64,000 bases of DNA from CAXXOZ01 sp963676435 (lineage in GTDB: Bacteria > Bacillota > Clostridia > Lachnospirales > Lachnospiraceae): NCBI GenBank assembly GCA_963676435.2, contig CAXXOZ010000022.1, positions 184,069-248,068 of the forward strand. The letters are read 5' to 3'. The notes under the pieces are model-generated. The model had not been told where the DNA came from. It worked only from the letters and a program-made list of their open reading frames with translations, and made no database searches. Shown one piece after another: positions 43,513 through 53,734 of the stretch. The first letter of the stretch is position 1. Every line of letters starts with the position of its first letter. The position numbers were made by a program, and so were the translations under genes.

Positions 43513-44415
43513 TTAGTTTTCTCTATTATTATATCCAAAGTTTTTTAAAAGAAAGTCACTATCTCTCCATTCTTTTTTCACTTTTACCCAAAGCTGAAGA
43601 TTAACTTTTTTTTCTAACAAGTTTTCAATTTCAAATCTTGCGTTGCTACCAATCTTCTTTAACATTGCCCCCTGCTTACCTATTATTATTCCTTTATGAG
43701 AATCCTTATCACAAATAATAGTAGCTTCAATATCAGTTATTTTTTTATTTCTATCTTTCATTTTTTCAATTGAAACAGCTATACCATGAGGCACTTCTTC
43801 ATCAAGGGCATGAAGAGCTTTTTCTCTAATAAGTTCTGCAACTATTTGCTTCATAGGCTGGTCAGTTATAGTATCTTCATCATAAAATTGAGGACCATAG
43901 GGTAAATACTTTAATATTAACTCTATGAGAGTCTCAATATTATCACCTGTTTTAGCTGAAACTGGTATTATTTCTGCAAAATCATATTCTTTTCTATATG
44001 CATCAATATATTCTAACAGTTCATCCTTTTTTACCGTATCAATTTTATTCATAACAAGTATTACTGGTGTTTTTGTTTTTTTTAGTTTCTCTAAAATATG
44101 TCTTTCACCTGCTCCAATAAAAGTTGAAGGTTCAACTAGCCAAAGTATTATATCTACTTCTCCTAATGTTTTTTCCGCAGACTTAACCATGTATTCACCA
44201 AGTTTACTTTTTGCTTTATGTATACCCGGTGTATCTAAAAAAATAATTTGTCCCTCTTTTGATGTATAGACTGTTTGTATTCTGTTTCTCGTAGTTTGTG
44301 GCTTCTTTGATGTAATAGCTATTTTTTGTCCTATAATATTGTTCATCAAAGTAGATTTTCCTACATTTGGTCTTCCTATCAAAGTTGCAAATCCTGATTT
44401 GTAATTTTCTTTCAT
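43513..44415 (-). CDS. era: GTPase Era
   Basis: A 300-aa Ras-like GTPase with a C-terminal KH domain. G1 GRPNVGKST, G3 DTPGIH, G4 NKID and G5 SAK are visible; the KH motif is IIGKQGAMLKKIG. It assists 30S ribosome maturation. It lies 9 nt after the M16 peptidase gene and just before recO. Confidence 0.97.
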   Translation of the reverse strand: MKENYKSGFATLIGRPNVGKSTLMNNIIGQKIAITSKKPQTTRNRIQTVYTSKEGQIIFLDTPGIHKAKSKLGEYMVKSAEKTLGEVDIILWLVEPSTFIGAGERHILEKLKKTKTPVILVMNKIDTVKKDELLEYIDAYRKEYDFAEIIPVSAKTGDNIETLIELILKYLPYGPQFYDEDTITDQPMKQIVAELIREKALHALDEEVPHGIAVSIEKMKDRNKKITDIEATIICDKDSHKGIIIGKQGAMLKKIGSNARFEIENLLEKKVNLQLWVKVKKEWRDSDFLLKNFGYNNREN

Positions 44416-44424
44416 TAAAATCTC

Positions 44425-47325
44425 CTAATCATATAAGTTCAACACATTGTCAAACAAATCTTTTTCATTTTCTATTTTATCTTCGTTACCAATTACGCAA
44501 ATATTTTTTGCACTTAAAACACTCTCAATAAGATCTGCTAAGCTCCTGATTTCATCAACATTTGTGTTTATTACATCATTTCTTTCTTTTTGAATCTTCT
44601 CGTATGAAATATTACTCATATATGCACTTAATGAACGATTACCCTTGGACATAGGACTTAATGGTGTGTCCATATCACTAATTGTACCTATTATATATTT
44701 TGTCATGTCTCTTTTATCTACATTAAATTTTCTAATATAATCAGGTATATTTTCAAAAACCTGATTTGTATTTTTTAAATTCGGATCCCTATATGATGCA
44801 AAATAGCTGTCCCCTGAACGAGTAAACATACTTCCACATCCGTAGGCTCCGCCTTTTACTCTTACATTATTCCATAAATAATCATAGTTTAATATTACTT
44901 TTAATACTTTAAGTGAGCCTTTATATGAATATCCCTTATCCACAAAATTACCAGCTCTTGCAACATATTGTATTCCAGCTGATGTTTTAAAACCTTCATT
45001 TAGTTTTTTAGGTTTAATATCAAACTTACTATTTTCTGTTTGTATTTTAAACAATTTTTTTAAACATTTTTTTAAAGGTTCCATTATTGTCTCATAACCT
45101 TCATCATCTGCTGTTATGCTAACAATAAGATTTTCTGGAACTAAAGCATATTCTAAAAGCTCTTTAATACCTTTAATTAAACTTTCTTTTTCTTTTTCAA
45201 AATCTTTTTCGATTTTTTCAACAAATTTATAAAAATCTATTCCATTTATTTTTTCTCTAATATAAGCTGTTTCTGAATAATAAGACATCGCCCTAAGTGC
45301 TGCAGCAGAATTACCGGAGGATTCAATCCCCATTCTTAGTCTAGACTTCATTTCTGAAACTATCTCATAAAGTCTTTTTTCATCTTCGATTTTTGTTGTA
45401 AACATAATTTCTTCCAATAAGCTAAATGTTTTATCTGCTTTTTCATAAAGAGCTTTTGCACGAATATCTGCAGTTATTATATATTCTTTATTGTTATTTA
45501 CATCCATATACAATGAAGAACCTGCTGAAAGTCCACCTGTATGAATATTTATTTCATTTGATAACTGGGAACAGGTATAATTTTCAGTGTCCATATATCC
45601 AAGTGTAGCTCTTAAAAATCCTAAATAAGGAACTAACCTTTCAGGAATACTATTTGCTTTAAAAAGTAATTCTATATAAAGAATTCCTCCTGTAAAAATA
45701 TTATGGTGTAAAACTTTTACTCCATCTACCTCTTTCTCTGTATTATAAAAAGGCTCTGCTTCTTTTTTAATATCTTCAATTTCTAATAAAGGAATTTTTT
45801 CTAGTTCCTCTTTTAGAGAAGGGATTTCTTTATATTCTTCAAGTTCTTTTGTCTTAATAATCAAATCTTTTATTTCTTCACTTGTTAAAGACTCTTTAAA
45901 GTTTTTCAGCTTTTCGTTTGTTTGCTTTTCCTGTATGCTTGTTAAACCTTTTTTAGGTTTTAATACGATAAATGAAGAATGATTATTTTCTAATATGTAT
46001 TTTTCAACTAATTCCTCATAATATCCCGTTCCGATTTTTTCTTTTAAAGCTTTGAATGTTTCTATAGATTCAATATGCATCAATGGGTCTAATTCATTGT
46101 ATAACCAACTATCATATGCCTGAAGACCATATACCAAACCTTTTGGAATTGATCCAAAATCAGCTTCTCTATATTTAAATTCAAAGGTATTTAATGCTGC
46201 CATTATTGAATCTTCATCAATTCCCTGTTTTATGATGGTTTTTAAAGTGCTTTTTAAAGTTTCAAGAAACTCATCCTGATTATCAATATTTGCATTTTTT
46301 GCAGTGATTGAAAAAAACGGCTGAAAAAGACCATTGTCGTAACTACCATATACATCCTTACCTAAGCCTGCGTCAAGAAGTGCTTGCTTTAAAGGTGCTC
46401 CGGGCATAGAAACCAGAGCATATTCAATTATTTGAAAAGCAAGATACATTTCTTTATCAAGATTTGTTTCAATAACTGAATTGTAAGAAAAATATGTATT
46501 ATCCTTTTCTGACTCTCCTTCAGAAATTGGATATTCAGAAATAACCTTTTTACACTCTTTAAAAGGCTTTTGATATTTTATTTCTGAATCTATTTCTATT
46601 TCATCAAAGTCACATAAGTAGTTTTCATCTATCCATTTAAGATTTTCTTCTATGTCAATATCTCCATACAAATATATATAACTGTTTGATGGATGGTAGT
46701 ACTTTTTATGAAAATCTAAAAACTTTGAATACTCAAGAGTCGGTATTGCTTCTGGATCTCCACCTGATTCATGTGAGTAACATGTATCTGGAAAAAGAGA
46801 ATGTAATATTTGTCTTTCAAGTACACTTTCAGGGGAAGAAAATGCCCCTTTCATCTCGTTATATACCACACCATTATACTTGATTTCACTTTCTGGAGAA
46901 TCAATATTATAACTCCAACCTTCCTGTTTAAATATTTCTTCTCTTTTATAAATGTTTGGATAAAAAACTGCGTCAAGATAAACATTCATTAAATTTCTAA
47001 AATCTTTATTATTACAACTTGCAACAGGATAAACTGTTTTGTCTGGGTAAGTCATAGCATTTAAAAAAGTATTTAATGAACCCTTAACCAACTCTACAAA
47101 AGGATCTTTTGCTGGAAAATTTTTCGATCCACATAATACTGAATGCTCTAATATATGAGGAAGTCCTGTATCGTCATATGGAGGTGTTCTGAATCCAATT
47201 GAAAAAACTTTGTTTTCATCATCATTTGATAAAACAAATATTCTGGCTCCACTTTTTATATGTTTATATATATATGCTCTGGATTTTAAATCTCTGATTT
47301 CTTTGCTTTCTAGTAATTTGTACAT
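44425..47325 (-). CDS. M16C metallopeptidase (presequence-protease-like)
   Basis: A 966-aa insulinase-family enzyme with two homologous halves. The inverted zinc motif HILEHSV (HxxEH) and the downstream Glu in NEMKGAF-type context mark the active half. Length and sequence style fit the single-chain M16C/PreP group, which degrades peptides in a closed chamber. No signal peptide, so it is cytoplasmic. ATG 47325 has GGAGG 5 nt upstream; the GTG four codons earlier does not. It heads the run with era and recO. Confidence 0.92.
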   Translation of the reverse strand: MYKLLESKEIRDLKSRAYIYKHIKSGARIFVLSNDDENKVFSIGFRTPPYDDTGLPHILEHSVLCGSKNFPAKDPFVELVKGSLNTFLNAMTYPDKTVYPVASCNNKDFRNLMNVYLDAVFYPNIYKREEIFKQEGWSYNIDSPESEIKYNGVVYNEMKGAFSSPESVLERQILHSLFPDTCYSHESGGDPEAIPTLEYSKFLDFHKKYYHPSNSYIYLYGDIDIEENLKWIDENYLCDFDEIEIDSEIKYQKPFKECKKVISEYPISEGESEKDNTYFSYNSVIETNLDKEMYLAFQIIEYALVSMPGAPLKQALLDAGLGKDVYGSYDNGLFQPFFSITAKNANIDNQDEFLETLKSTLKTIIKQGIDEDSIMAALNTFEFKYREADFGSIPKGLVYGLQAYDSWLYNELDPLMHIESIETFKALKEKIGTGYYEELVEKYILENNHSSFIVLKPKKGLTSIQEKQTNEKLKNFKESLTSEEIKDLIIKTKELEEYKEIPSLKEELEKIPLLEIEDIKKEAEPFYNTEKEVDGVKVLHHNIFTGGILYIELLFKANSIPERLVPYLGFLRATLGYMDTENYTCSQLSNEINIHTGGLSAGSSLYMDVNNNKEYIITADIRAKALYEKADKTFSLLEEIMFTTKIEDEKRLYEIVSEMKSRLRMGIESSGNSAAALRAMSYYSETAYIREKINGIDFYKFVEKIEKDFEKEKESLIKGIKELLEYALVPENLIVSITADDEGYETIMEPLKKCLKKLFKIQTENSKFDIKPKKLNEGFKTSAGIQYVARAGNFVDKGYSYKGSLKVLKVILNYDYLWNNVRVKGGAYGCGSMFTRSGDSYFASYRDPNLKNTNQVFENIPDYIRKFNVDKRDMTKYIIGTISDMDTPLSPMSKGNRSLSAYMSNISYEKIQKERNDVINTNVDEIRSLADLIESVLSAKNICVIGNEDKIENEKDLFDNVLNLYD

Positions 47326-47401
47326 ATTGTCCTCCACTATTTTAATTCGATTCTACTCTATAATAACAGAGAAATGCATTCTTCACAATTCTATTTTATT
47401 C

Positions 47402-47430
47402 TTGCAATCTAGTAATTATTACGATAATAT
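47402..47430 (+). promoter_or_regulatory. Promoter of degV
   Basis: TTGCAA, 17-bp spacer, TAATAT, 37 nt before the ATG. Confidence 0.55.
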
Positions 47431-47467
47431 ATTGTTTAGAATATTATTATTAAAAAAGGAGAATTTT

Positions 47468-48337
47468 ATGGATAAATTTGTTATTACTACGGATATTAAT
47501 GCAGATCTTCCAAATGAATATTTAAGTGAAAATAATATCGATGTTGTTTCGCTTTTTTACAGTGTAAATGAAACTGTTTATGGTGGGGATTCAAATTTAG
47601 ATGAGAAAGAATTTTATTCTTTAATGCGTGACGGGGCAAGCGTTACAACAATGGCTTGTAACCCAGAAGATACTGAAAAAGTCTTTAAAAAACATCTTGA
47701 TAAAGGACTTGATATATTACATATAGCTTTTTCTTCAGCTTTAAGTTCAAGCTTTAATACTGTTTTTATGGTAGGTCAGCAGCTATCTGAAGACTACCCT
47801 GACAGACAAATAATAGTTATAGATTCATTAAGCGCTTCAATGGGAGAAGGTTTATTAGTTCATAAAGCTATCCAAATGAAAAAAGCAGGTACTGATATTA
47901 AAGAAATCGCTATGTGGATTGAGGATAACAAACTAAATCTATGTCATCAGTTTACCGTAGATGATCTTCATCACTTACATAGAGGAGGACGAGTATCAAA
48001 AAGTACTGCTGTTATAGGCACATTAATTAATGTAAAACCTGTACTACATGTAAATGACGAAGGTAAACTTATTCCTATGCAAAATGTTAGAGGTAGAAAA
48101 AAATCATTACAAACTTTAGTTGATAATATGTTTAAATCTATCGAAGGATTTGAAGATCAAAATGATACTGTTTTCATCAGCCATGGTGATTGCATAGAAG
48201 ATGCTGAGTATGTTGCTAATCTTGTTAAAGGAAAACTTGAAAAAGTAAATATTCTTATTAATTATATTGGACCAACAATAGGTGTACATTCAGGTCCTGG
48301 TACAGTTGCATTATTTTTCACTGGAAGACCAAGATAA
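47468..48337 (+). CDS. DegV-family fatty-acid-binding protein
   Basis: A 289-aa protein with DegV motifs: VITTDINADLPNEYL, HIAFSSALSSSFNTV and VIDSLSASMGEGLLVH. Family members bind a fatty acid, and some supply it to fatty-acid kinase (FakB). The frame is open far upstream across the divergent gene, but ATG 47468 has AAGGAG 6 nt before it. It is followed 19 nt later by the acetyltransferase gene. Confidence 0.92.
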   Translation: MDKFVITTDINADLPNEYLSENNIDVVSLFYSVNETVYGGDSNLDEKEFYSLMRDGASVTTMACNPEDTEKVFKKHLDKGLDILHIAFSSALSSSFNTVFMVGQQLSEDYPDRQIIVIDSLSASMGEGLLVHKAIQMKKAGTDIKEIAMWIEDNKLNLCHQFTVDDLHHLHRGGRVSKSTAVIGTLINVKPVLHVNDEGKLIPMQNVRGRKKSLQTLVDNMFKSIEGFEDQNDTVFISHGDCIEDAEYVANLVKGKLEKVNILINYIGPTIGVHSGPGTVALFFTGRPR

Positions 48338-48356
48338 AAATGGAGGAAATCTTTAA

Positions 48357-49112
48357 ATGAATAACTTGAAAAATTTACCAACAAATAGCTTTAAAGATCT
48401 TTGCGAGCTTTGTGCTACAATATTAAACGGGGAAACAAAAAATCATAATTCACTTTACCAATCATATAAATCACCAGGCAGTTTTTGGTATAATCGAAAC
48501 TTTATAGAAACTTCTGAACCTGGTAAAATAAAAGAAAGTGTTGACTTAATAAAAGAGGACTTAAAAAATGGTAATCCTTTTATAATTACGTATACAAAAT
48601 TTATGACGGATAATTCAGCAGATAATCTATTACTTCAAGAAAACTACCCACTTTTTGCTGATCAAACTGGAATGAATTTCGACTTGAAAAGTGATTTAGT
48701 AGATGTAGATGATGAAAATCTAATCACTATCGACGAAGATAAGATTGAAGAATGGTCAAAAACTGTTTCTACAGCATTTGGAAAACCAGAAGATCTGGGA
48801 ACATTTAAAGCTCTAATTAAAAGTGGACAATGTGTATTTTATGCATATCTAGATAATGGTAAAATTGTAGGCACTGCTCTAGTATATACAAAAGATGGAA
48901 ATTCAGGTATTCATGAAGTTTCAGTTTTGCCAGAATACCGCGGAAAGAGTATTGCTAAAAAATTAATTCTTAAATCTTTATATGATGCAAAGGTTGATGG
49001 TGCAGACTACTCCTCACTTCAGGCCTCAGCTCTTGGAGAACCTTTATATAAATCAATAGGTTTTGAAACTGTAAGTATTATTTCTACATATATAAGCCCT
49101 CCACCTAAATAA
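48357..49112 (+). CDS. GNAT-family N-acetyltransferase
   Basis: A 251-aa protein whose C-terminal half (about 120-245) is a GNAT domain with the acetyl-CoA loop VLPEYRGKSIAKKLI and the end LGEPLYKSIGFE. The N-terminal half is not recognised. Substrate unknown. TGGAGGAAATC precedes the ATG. The stop codon overlaps the terminator. Confidence 0.88.
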   Translation: MNNLKNLPTNSFKDLCELCATILNGETKNHNSLYQSYKSPGSFWYNRNFIETSEPGKIKESVDLIKEDLKNGNPFIITYTKFMTDNSADNLLLQENYPLFADQTGMNFDLKSDLVDVDDENLITIDEDKIEEWSKTVSTAFGKPEDLGTFKALIKSGQCVFYAYLDNGKIVGTALVYTKDGNSGIHEVSVLPEYRGKSIAKKLILKSLYDAKVDGADYSSLQASALGEPLYKSIGFETVSIISTYISPPPK

Positions 49113-49122
49113 GGTGAAGGGC
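49096..49122. terminator. Bidirectional terminator between the acetyltransferase gene and purL
   Basis: GCCCT-c-CACCT-N5-AGGTG-a-AGGGC followed by CTTTCTATTTG; the two genes converge here. Confidence 0.82.
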
Positions 49123-49139
49123 CTTTCTATTTGTCCTTC

Positions 49140-52100
49140 TTATTTAAAGTATTTCACTCCAGATTCAAACACTTTCATATCTTGTTGCCCAAATATATTT
49201 TTCGCAACCCCATTACCTAATCTTTCAATATGGAGCATTTTACCAAAACATCTACCATCAGGACTTGTAATTCCTTCTACTGCCATAAATGATCCATTTA
49301 TATTCCATTCTTCATCCATAGTTGAATTTCCATTAATATCTACATATTGAGTTGCTACCTGTCCATTTTTAAATAATTTTTTAAGCCACTCATCATTAGC
49401 CACAAATCTTCCTTCTCCATGTGATGCTGGATTTACATATACCCCTCCAAGCTTAGCATCCATAAGCCAAGGAGATTTATTTGAAACTACTTTTGTATAA
49501 ACCATTTTTGATACATGGCGATTTATAGTATTGAAGGTTAATGTAGGAGAATTTTCATTTTGTCCTATTATCTCACCCTCAGGTACAAGCCCTAGTTTTA
49601 TTAATGACTGGAATCCATTACAAATTCCTAATAGTAAACCGTCTCTTTTATTTAAAAGATTATGTACTGACTCTTTAATCGAATCGTTTCTAAATGCGGT
49701 AGCAAAGAATTTCGCTGATCCATCTGGTTCATCCCCAGCACTAAAACCACCAGGAAACATTATTATCTGAGCCTGATTTATTTCCTTTTTAAATATCTCA
49801 ACCGAATCCCTAATATCTTCTGGGTTTAAGTTTTTAAATACTTTTACACTAACATCTGCACCTGCATTTTCAAACACTTTTGTACTGTCATATTCACAGT
49901 TTGTTCCTGGAAATACAGGAATAAATACCTTAGGTTTAGCAATTCTATTCTTACATATATAAATATTTTTTTCTTCATATAAAGGTGATTCAACCTGTGT
50001 TTCATCCTTTTCTGATACATATGGAAACACCTTATCAAGAGGTTTTTTCCATTTTTCTAAAACTTCTTCCATTTTTATTTCTATATTTTTATAAATAAAT
50101 GTTTCTTCAGTGATGACTTCACCTATTACAGTACCTACGTTCAAATCATTTATTCTATCAACATCCACCTCTGCAATAATGTTTCCAAACCCTTTTTCGA
50201 ATAGAACCTCTTCTTTTAAATCGTTTGAAAGTTTTACACCTAATTTATTTCCAAATGCCATTTTACTAATAGCTGGAACTAATCCAAATCCATCAATTGC
50301 ATATGCAGATACAATCACTTTATTTTTAATAAGTGAATAAAGGTTTTCATATAAGTTCATAACCTGAGAGTATAAAGGTTTTTCATATTCATCTTTTTCA
50401 ATATCAAATTTAACTAAAACATTACCTGGTTTTTTTAACTCAGGACTTATAATATCATCAATCTTTCCTGTATCTACCGCAAAAGAAACTAACGTTGGTG
50501 GAACATCTATTTCATTAAACGTCCCTGACATACTATCCTTACCTCCAATGGAAGGAAGGGACAAGCCTATTTGTGCATCATATGCTCCTAATAAAGCAGC
50601 AAATGGCTGGCTCCATCTAGATGGGTCTTCACTCATCCTTCTATAATATTCTTGGAAAGTGAATCTGATTTTTTTGTAGTCTCCACCCATAGCAACTATT
50701 TTTGCAACTGACTCTATTACCGCATATATAGCTCCATGATATGGGCTCCAACTAGACATATATGGATCAAAACCATAACTCATCATTGTTACAGTATCGC
50801 ATTTACCATTTAAAACAGGAAGTTTTGCAACCATTCCCTGGGTTTCAGTTAACTGGTATTTTCCACCATAAGGCATAAGCACAGTGCCTGCTCCTATGGA
50901 AGCATCAAACATTTCAACCAATCCTTTGCCTGAGCATACATTTAAGTCTGAAATAACATTTATCCATTTTTCTTTAATATCTATAACTTTTTCTTCTTTG
51001 AAAAAACTATCCTCTTTATTTGGAATTTCAACCTTAACACTAGCTTCTTGATGTGCTCCATTTGTATCTAAAAATGCTCTGCTTATATTAACGATTTCTT
51101 TACCTCGCCATTTTATGACAAGTCTTGGTTCTTTTGTTACTTTTGCAACTTCTACTGCTTCAAGATTTTCTTCTTGAATATATTTCATGAATTGTTTTAC
51201 ATCTTTTGGATCTAGTACAACAGCCATTCTTTCTTGTGATTCTGATATAGCAAGTTCTGTACCATCTAAACCTGCATATTTTTTAGGAACTTTATCAAGG
51301 TCAACTTCTAAACCATCAGCTAATTCTCCGATAGCTACAGAAACACCACCTGCTCCAAAGTCATTACATTTTTTTATTAAAACACTTACTTCTTCTCTTC
51401 TAAATAGGCGTTGAATTTTTCTTTCAGTTGGAGCATTACCTTTTTGAACCTCTGCTCCACATTCCTCGATAGAGTCTTCTGTATGAACCTTAGAAGAACC
51501 TGTAGCTCCTCCGCAACCATCTCTTCCTGTTCTACCACCCAAAAGAATAATTATATCTCCTGGATCTGAAGTAAGTCTTTTAACTGCTCTTCTAGGAGCT
51601 GCACCAAGGACTGCACCAATTTCCATTCTTTTGGCTACATAGTCAGGGTGATATATTTCTTTTACCTGACCAGTTGCAAGACCTATCTGATTTCCATATG
51701 ATGAATATCCATGAGCTGCCTCTCTGACAATTTTCTTTTGTGGAAGTTTACCTTTTAAAGTGTCATTCATAGAAGTCGTTGGATCAGCTGCTCCCGTAAC
51801 CCTCATTGCCTGATATACATATGTTCTTCCTGAAAGAGGATCTCTAATCGCTCCACCCAGACATGTCGCAGCTCCACCAAAAGGTTCAATTTCTGTAGGA
51901 TGATTATGTGTTTCGTTTTTAAAGTTTACAAGCCATTCTTCTTCTACCCCATCAACCTCTATCGGAACAATAATACTACACGCATTTATTTCATCAGTTT
52001 CTTCTTGGTCCTTTAATTTACCTTCTTTTTTCAACTTTCTCATTGCCATCAATGCAAGGTCCATTAAACATACAAATTTATCGTCTCTACCTTTAAAGAT

Positions 52101-52892
52101 TTCTTCTCTATCTTTTATATAATTGTTATAAGTGCTTTCAATGGCTTCTTTATAAAAACCTTCTTCAAAAGAAACTTCTTTTAATTCAGTCTCAAAGGTT
52201 GTATGTCTACAATGATCAGACCAGTAAGTATCTAAAACACGTATTTCAGTCATTGAAGGATTTCTTTTTTCTTGATCTTTAAAATAAGCTCTAATATGTA
52301 AAAAATCCTTAAAAGTCATTGCTAAATTCAAAGACTCATAAAGTTCTTTTAATTTTTTCTCATTTAATTCAATAAACTCCTCAAAAATCAAAACATCTTC
52401 AGGCTCATCAAATACGCTTACCAATGTTTCTGGTTTTTCAAGACCTGACTCCCTTGAATCCACTGGATTTATACAAAATGCTTTTATACTTTCGAACTGG
52501 TCTTTAGTAATGTCACCTTCAAGGAGGTACGTATGGGCAGTTTTTATTACTGGCTGCTCATCTTCTTTAAGTAATTTAACACATTGTTCCGCTGAATCCG
52601 CTCTTTGGTCAAACTGTCCTGGTAAATATTCAACACTAAAAACTTTTGAGTTTGACTCATCAAATTCAAAAACTTCTTCATGTATAATGTCAACAGGCGG
52701 TTCTGAAAATACTGTATGGAGTGCCTGTTGATATGTTTCCTCAGACAAGTTTTCAATATCATATCTTACAAAAATTCTTACATTTTTCAAACTATCTATA
52801 TTAAGATAACTAATTAATTCCTCTTTTAATCCTTTTGCAGCTACCGCATATTGTGATTTTTTTTCCACATATACTCTTCTAACTTTATTCAT
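49140..52892 (-). CDS. purL: Phosphoribosylformylglycinamidine synthase, single chain
   Basis: A 1250-aa FGAM synthase of the long fused type found in clostridia. Its core has FKNETHNHPTEIEPFGGAATCLGG and GGRTGRDGCGGATGSSK. The C-terminal glutaminase has PGTNCEYDS, GGFSAGDEPDG, nucleophile Cys in GICNGFQSL and His in ASHGEGRF. It performs step 4 of purine synthesis. GGAGG lies 5 nt before the ATG. No other pur gene is adjacent, and the 68-nt upstream gap is too short for a purine riboswitch. Confidence 0.96.
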   Translation of the reverse strand: MNKVRRVYVEKKSQYAVAAKGLKEELISYLNIDSLKNVRIFVRYDIENLSEETYQQALHTVFSEPPVDIIHEEVFEFDESNSKVFSVEYLPGQFDQRADSAEQCVKLLKEDEQPVIKTAHTYLLEGDITKDQFESIKAFCINPVDSRESGLEKPETLVSVFDEPEDVLIFEEFIELNEKKLKELYESLNLAMTFKDFLHIRAYFKDQEKRNPSMTEIRVLDTYWSDHCRHTTFETELKEVSFEEGFYKEAIESTYNNYIKDREEIFKGRDDKFVCLMDLALMAMRKLKKEGKLKDQEETDEINACSIIVPIEVDGVEEEWLVNFKNETHNHPTEIEPFGGAATCLGGAIRDPLSGRTYVYQAMRVTGAADPTTSMNDTLKGKLPQKKIVREAAHGYSSYGNQIGLATGQVKEIYHPDYVAKRMEIGAVLGAAPRRAVKRLTSDPGDIIILLGGRTGRDGCGGATGSSKVHTEDSIEECGAEVQKGNAPTERKIQRLFRREEVSVLIKKCNDFGAGGVSVAIGELADGLEVDLDKVPKKYAGLDGTELAISESQERMAVVLDPKDVKQFMKYIQEENLEAVEVAKVTKEPRLVIKWRGKEIVNISRAFLDTNGAHQEASVKVEIPNKEDSFFKEEKVIDIKEKWINVISDLNVCSGKGLVEMFDASIGAGTVLMPYGGKYQLTETQGMVAKLPVLNGKCDTVTMMSYGFDPYMSSWSPYHGAIYAVIESVAKIVAMGGDYKKIRFTFQEYYRRMSEDPSRWSQPFAALLGAYDAQIGLSLPSIGGKDSMSGTFNEIDVPPTLVSFAVDTGKIDDIISPELKKPGNVLVKFDIEKDEYEKPLYSQVMNLYENLYSLIKNKVIVSAYAIDGFGLVPAISKMAFGNKLGVKLSNDLKEEVLFEKGFGNIIAEVDVDRINDLNVGTVIGEVITEETFIYKNIEIKMEEVLEKWKKPLDKVFPYVSEKDETQVESPLYEEKNIYICKNRIAKPKVFIPVFPGTNCEYDSTKVFENAGADVSVKVFKNLNPEDIRDSVEIFKKEINQAQIIMFPGGFSAGDEPDGSAKFFATAFRNDSIKESVHNLLNKRDGLLLGICNGFQSLIKLGLVPEGEIIGQNENSPTLTFNTINRHVSKMVYTKVVSNKSPWLMDAKLGGVYVNPASHGEGRFVANDEWLKKLFKNGQVATQYVDINGNSTMDEEWNINGSFMAVEGITSPDGRCFGKMLHIERLGNGVAKNIFGQQDMKVFESGVKYFK

Positions 52893-52960
52893 TAAAACCT
52901 CCGATATAGCAAATATTTTTATTTATTATATCACGATATTCAATATTTGCCATTAGAAAA

Positions 52961-53719
52961 TTACTTAAATTCAGTCATATTGCCTCTAAATCTTTTTGGC
53001 ATAAGGTTTCGTTGAAGTTTATAATTTTCTCTACTTTCAATACCTATAGTTTTGAAAAAAGTTTTCCAAAGATTTTCAATTTCTTTTTCACTGCTATCAT
53101 TTTTCAAAAAATCATCAATATTTATATCCTGCCCTTCAATCAACACCCAACTAGATGATGATTTATACACTGCGGCAATTTTCCTGTTTTCATCATAAAT
53201 TAACCAATTTTCATTAGACAAACGATCTGCAAAATGAGGTGCTATCAAAGGAATAACATTGTTCTTTGGTGAAATTTTGCTAAAAAGGATTCCATTGAAA
53301 ATTTGAGAAAATCTAACAAAACCTAGAAAATGATGTGATTCATTTAAAACATTTCTTTCAATCTCCATAACTCTCATGACACTTGGCATCGCTAAATTAG
53401 AATAAATGTTTTCCCCAAATTTAAAAGCATCTTTTAGAAATTTAAAAATCGTATTTGCTTTATCTTTTTCATAACTCATAGCACACCTATAAACACTTAG
53501 GTAAATACTTGATGAAAATTTGTTTTTTAGAGTTCTGATTACTTTTTCAGAAAGTTTTAAATCAGCGTCAACATGAATGTATTCCGTAAACAATTCAAAT
53601 TGAGAGAGTTCACCTGCATTTAAATAAACTTCAAATTCTTTATTATACTCCCAGGCCTTATACACACCTGTCATAATACCATCAAATGAATCTTCACATA
53701 CCACAGTAATTTTTTTCAT
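52961..53719 (-). CDS. DUF4130 protein linked to radical-SAM DNA repair (TIGR03915 type)
   Basis: A 252-aa protein matching the DUF4130 pattern: ITVVCEDSFDGIMTGVYKAWE at the N-terminus, MRVMEIERNVLNESHHFLGFVRF in the middle and APHFADRLSNENWLIYDENR later. This family is nearly always encoded beside the radical-SAM protein that precedes it here and has been linked to uracil-DNA glycosylase-like proteins. No enzyme activity is established. It starts 15 nt after the radical-SAM gene and shares its LexA-type promoter. Confidence 0.85.
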   Translation of the reverse strand: MKKITVVCEDSFDGIMTGVYKAWEYNKEFEVYLNAGELSQFELFTEYIHVDADLKLSEKVIRTLKNKFSSSIYLSVYRCAMSYEKDKANTIFKFLKDAFKFGENIYSNLAMPSVMRVMEIERNVLNESHHFLGFVRFSQIFNGILFSKISPKNNVIPLIAPHFADRLSNENWLIYDENRKIAAVYKSSSSWVLIEGQDINIDDFLKNDSSEKEIENLWKTFFKTIGIESRENYKLQRNLMPKRFRGNMTEFK

Positions 53720-53734
53720 ATTTCACCTATTAAT

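Noticed and set aside
52893..52960. Purine riboswitch or PurR site before purL
   Set aside because: The 68-nt gap is too short and lacks purine-aptamer motifs. An inverted repeat GCAAATATT/AATATTTGC is present but has a long loop and is mostly A/T.
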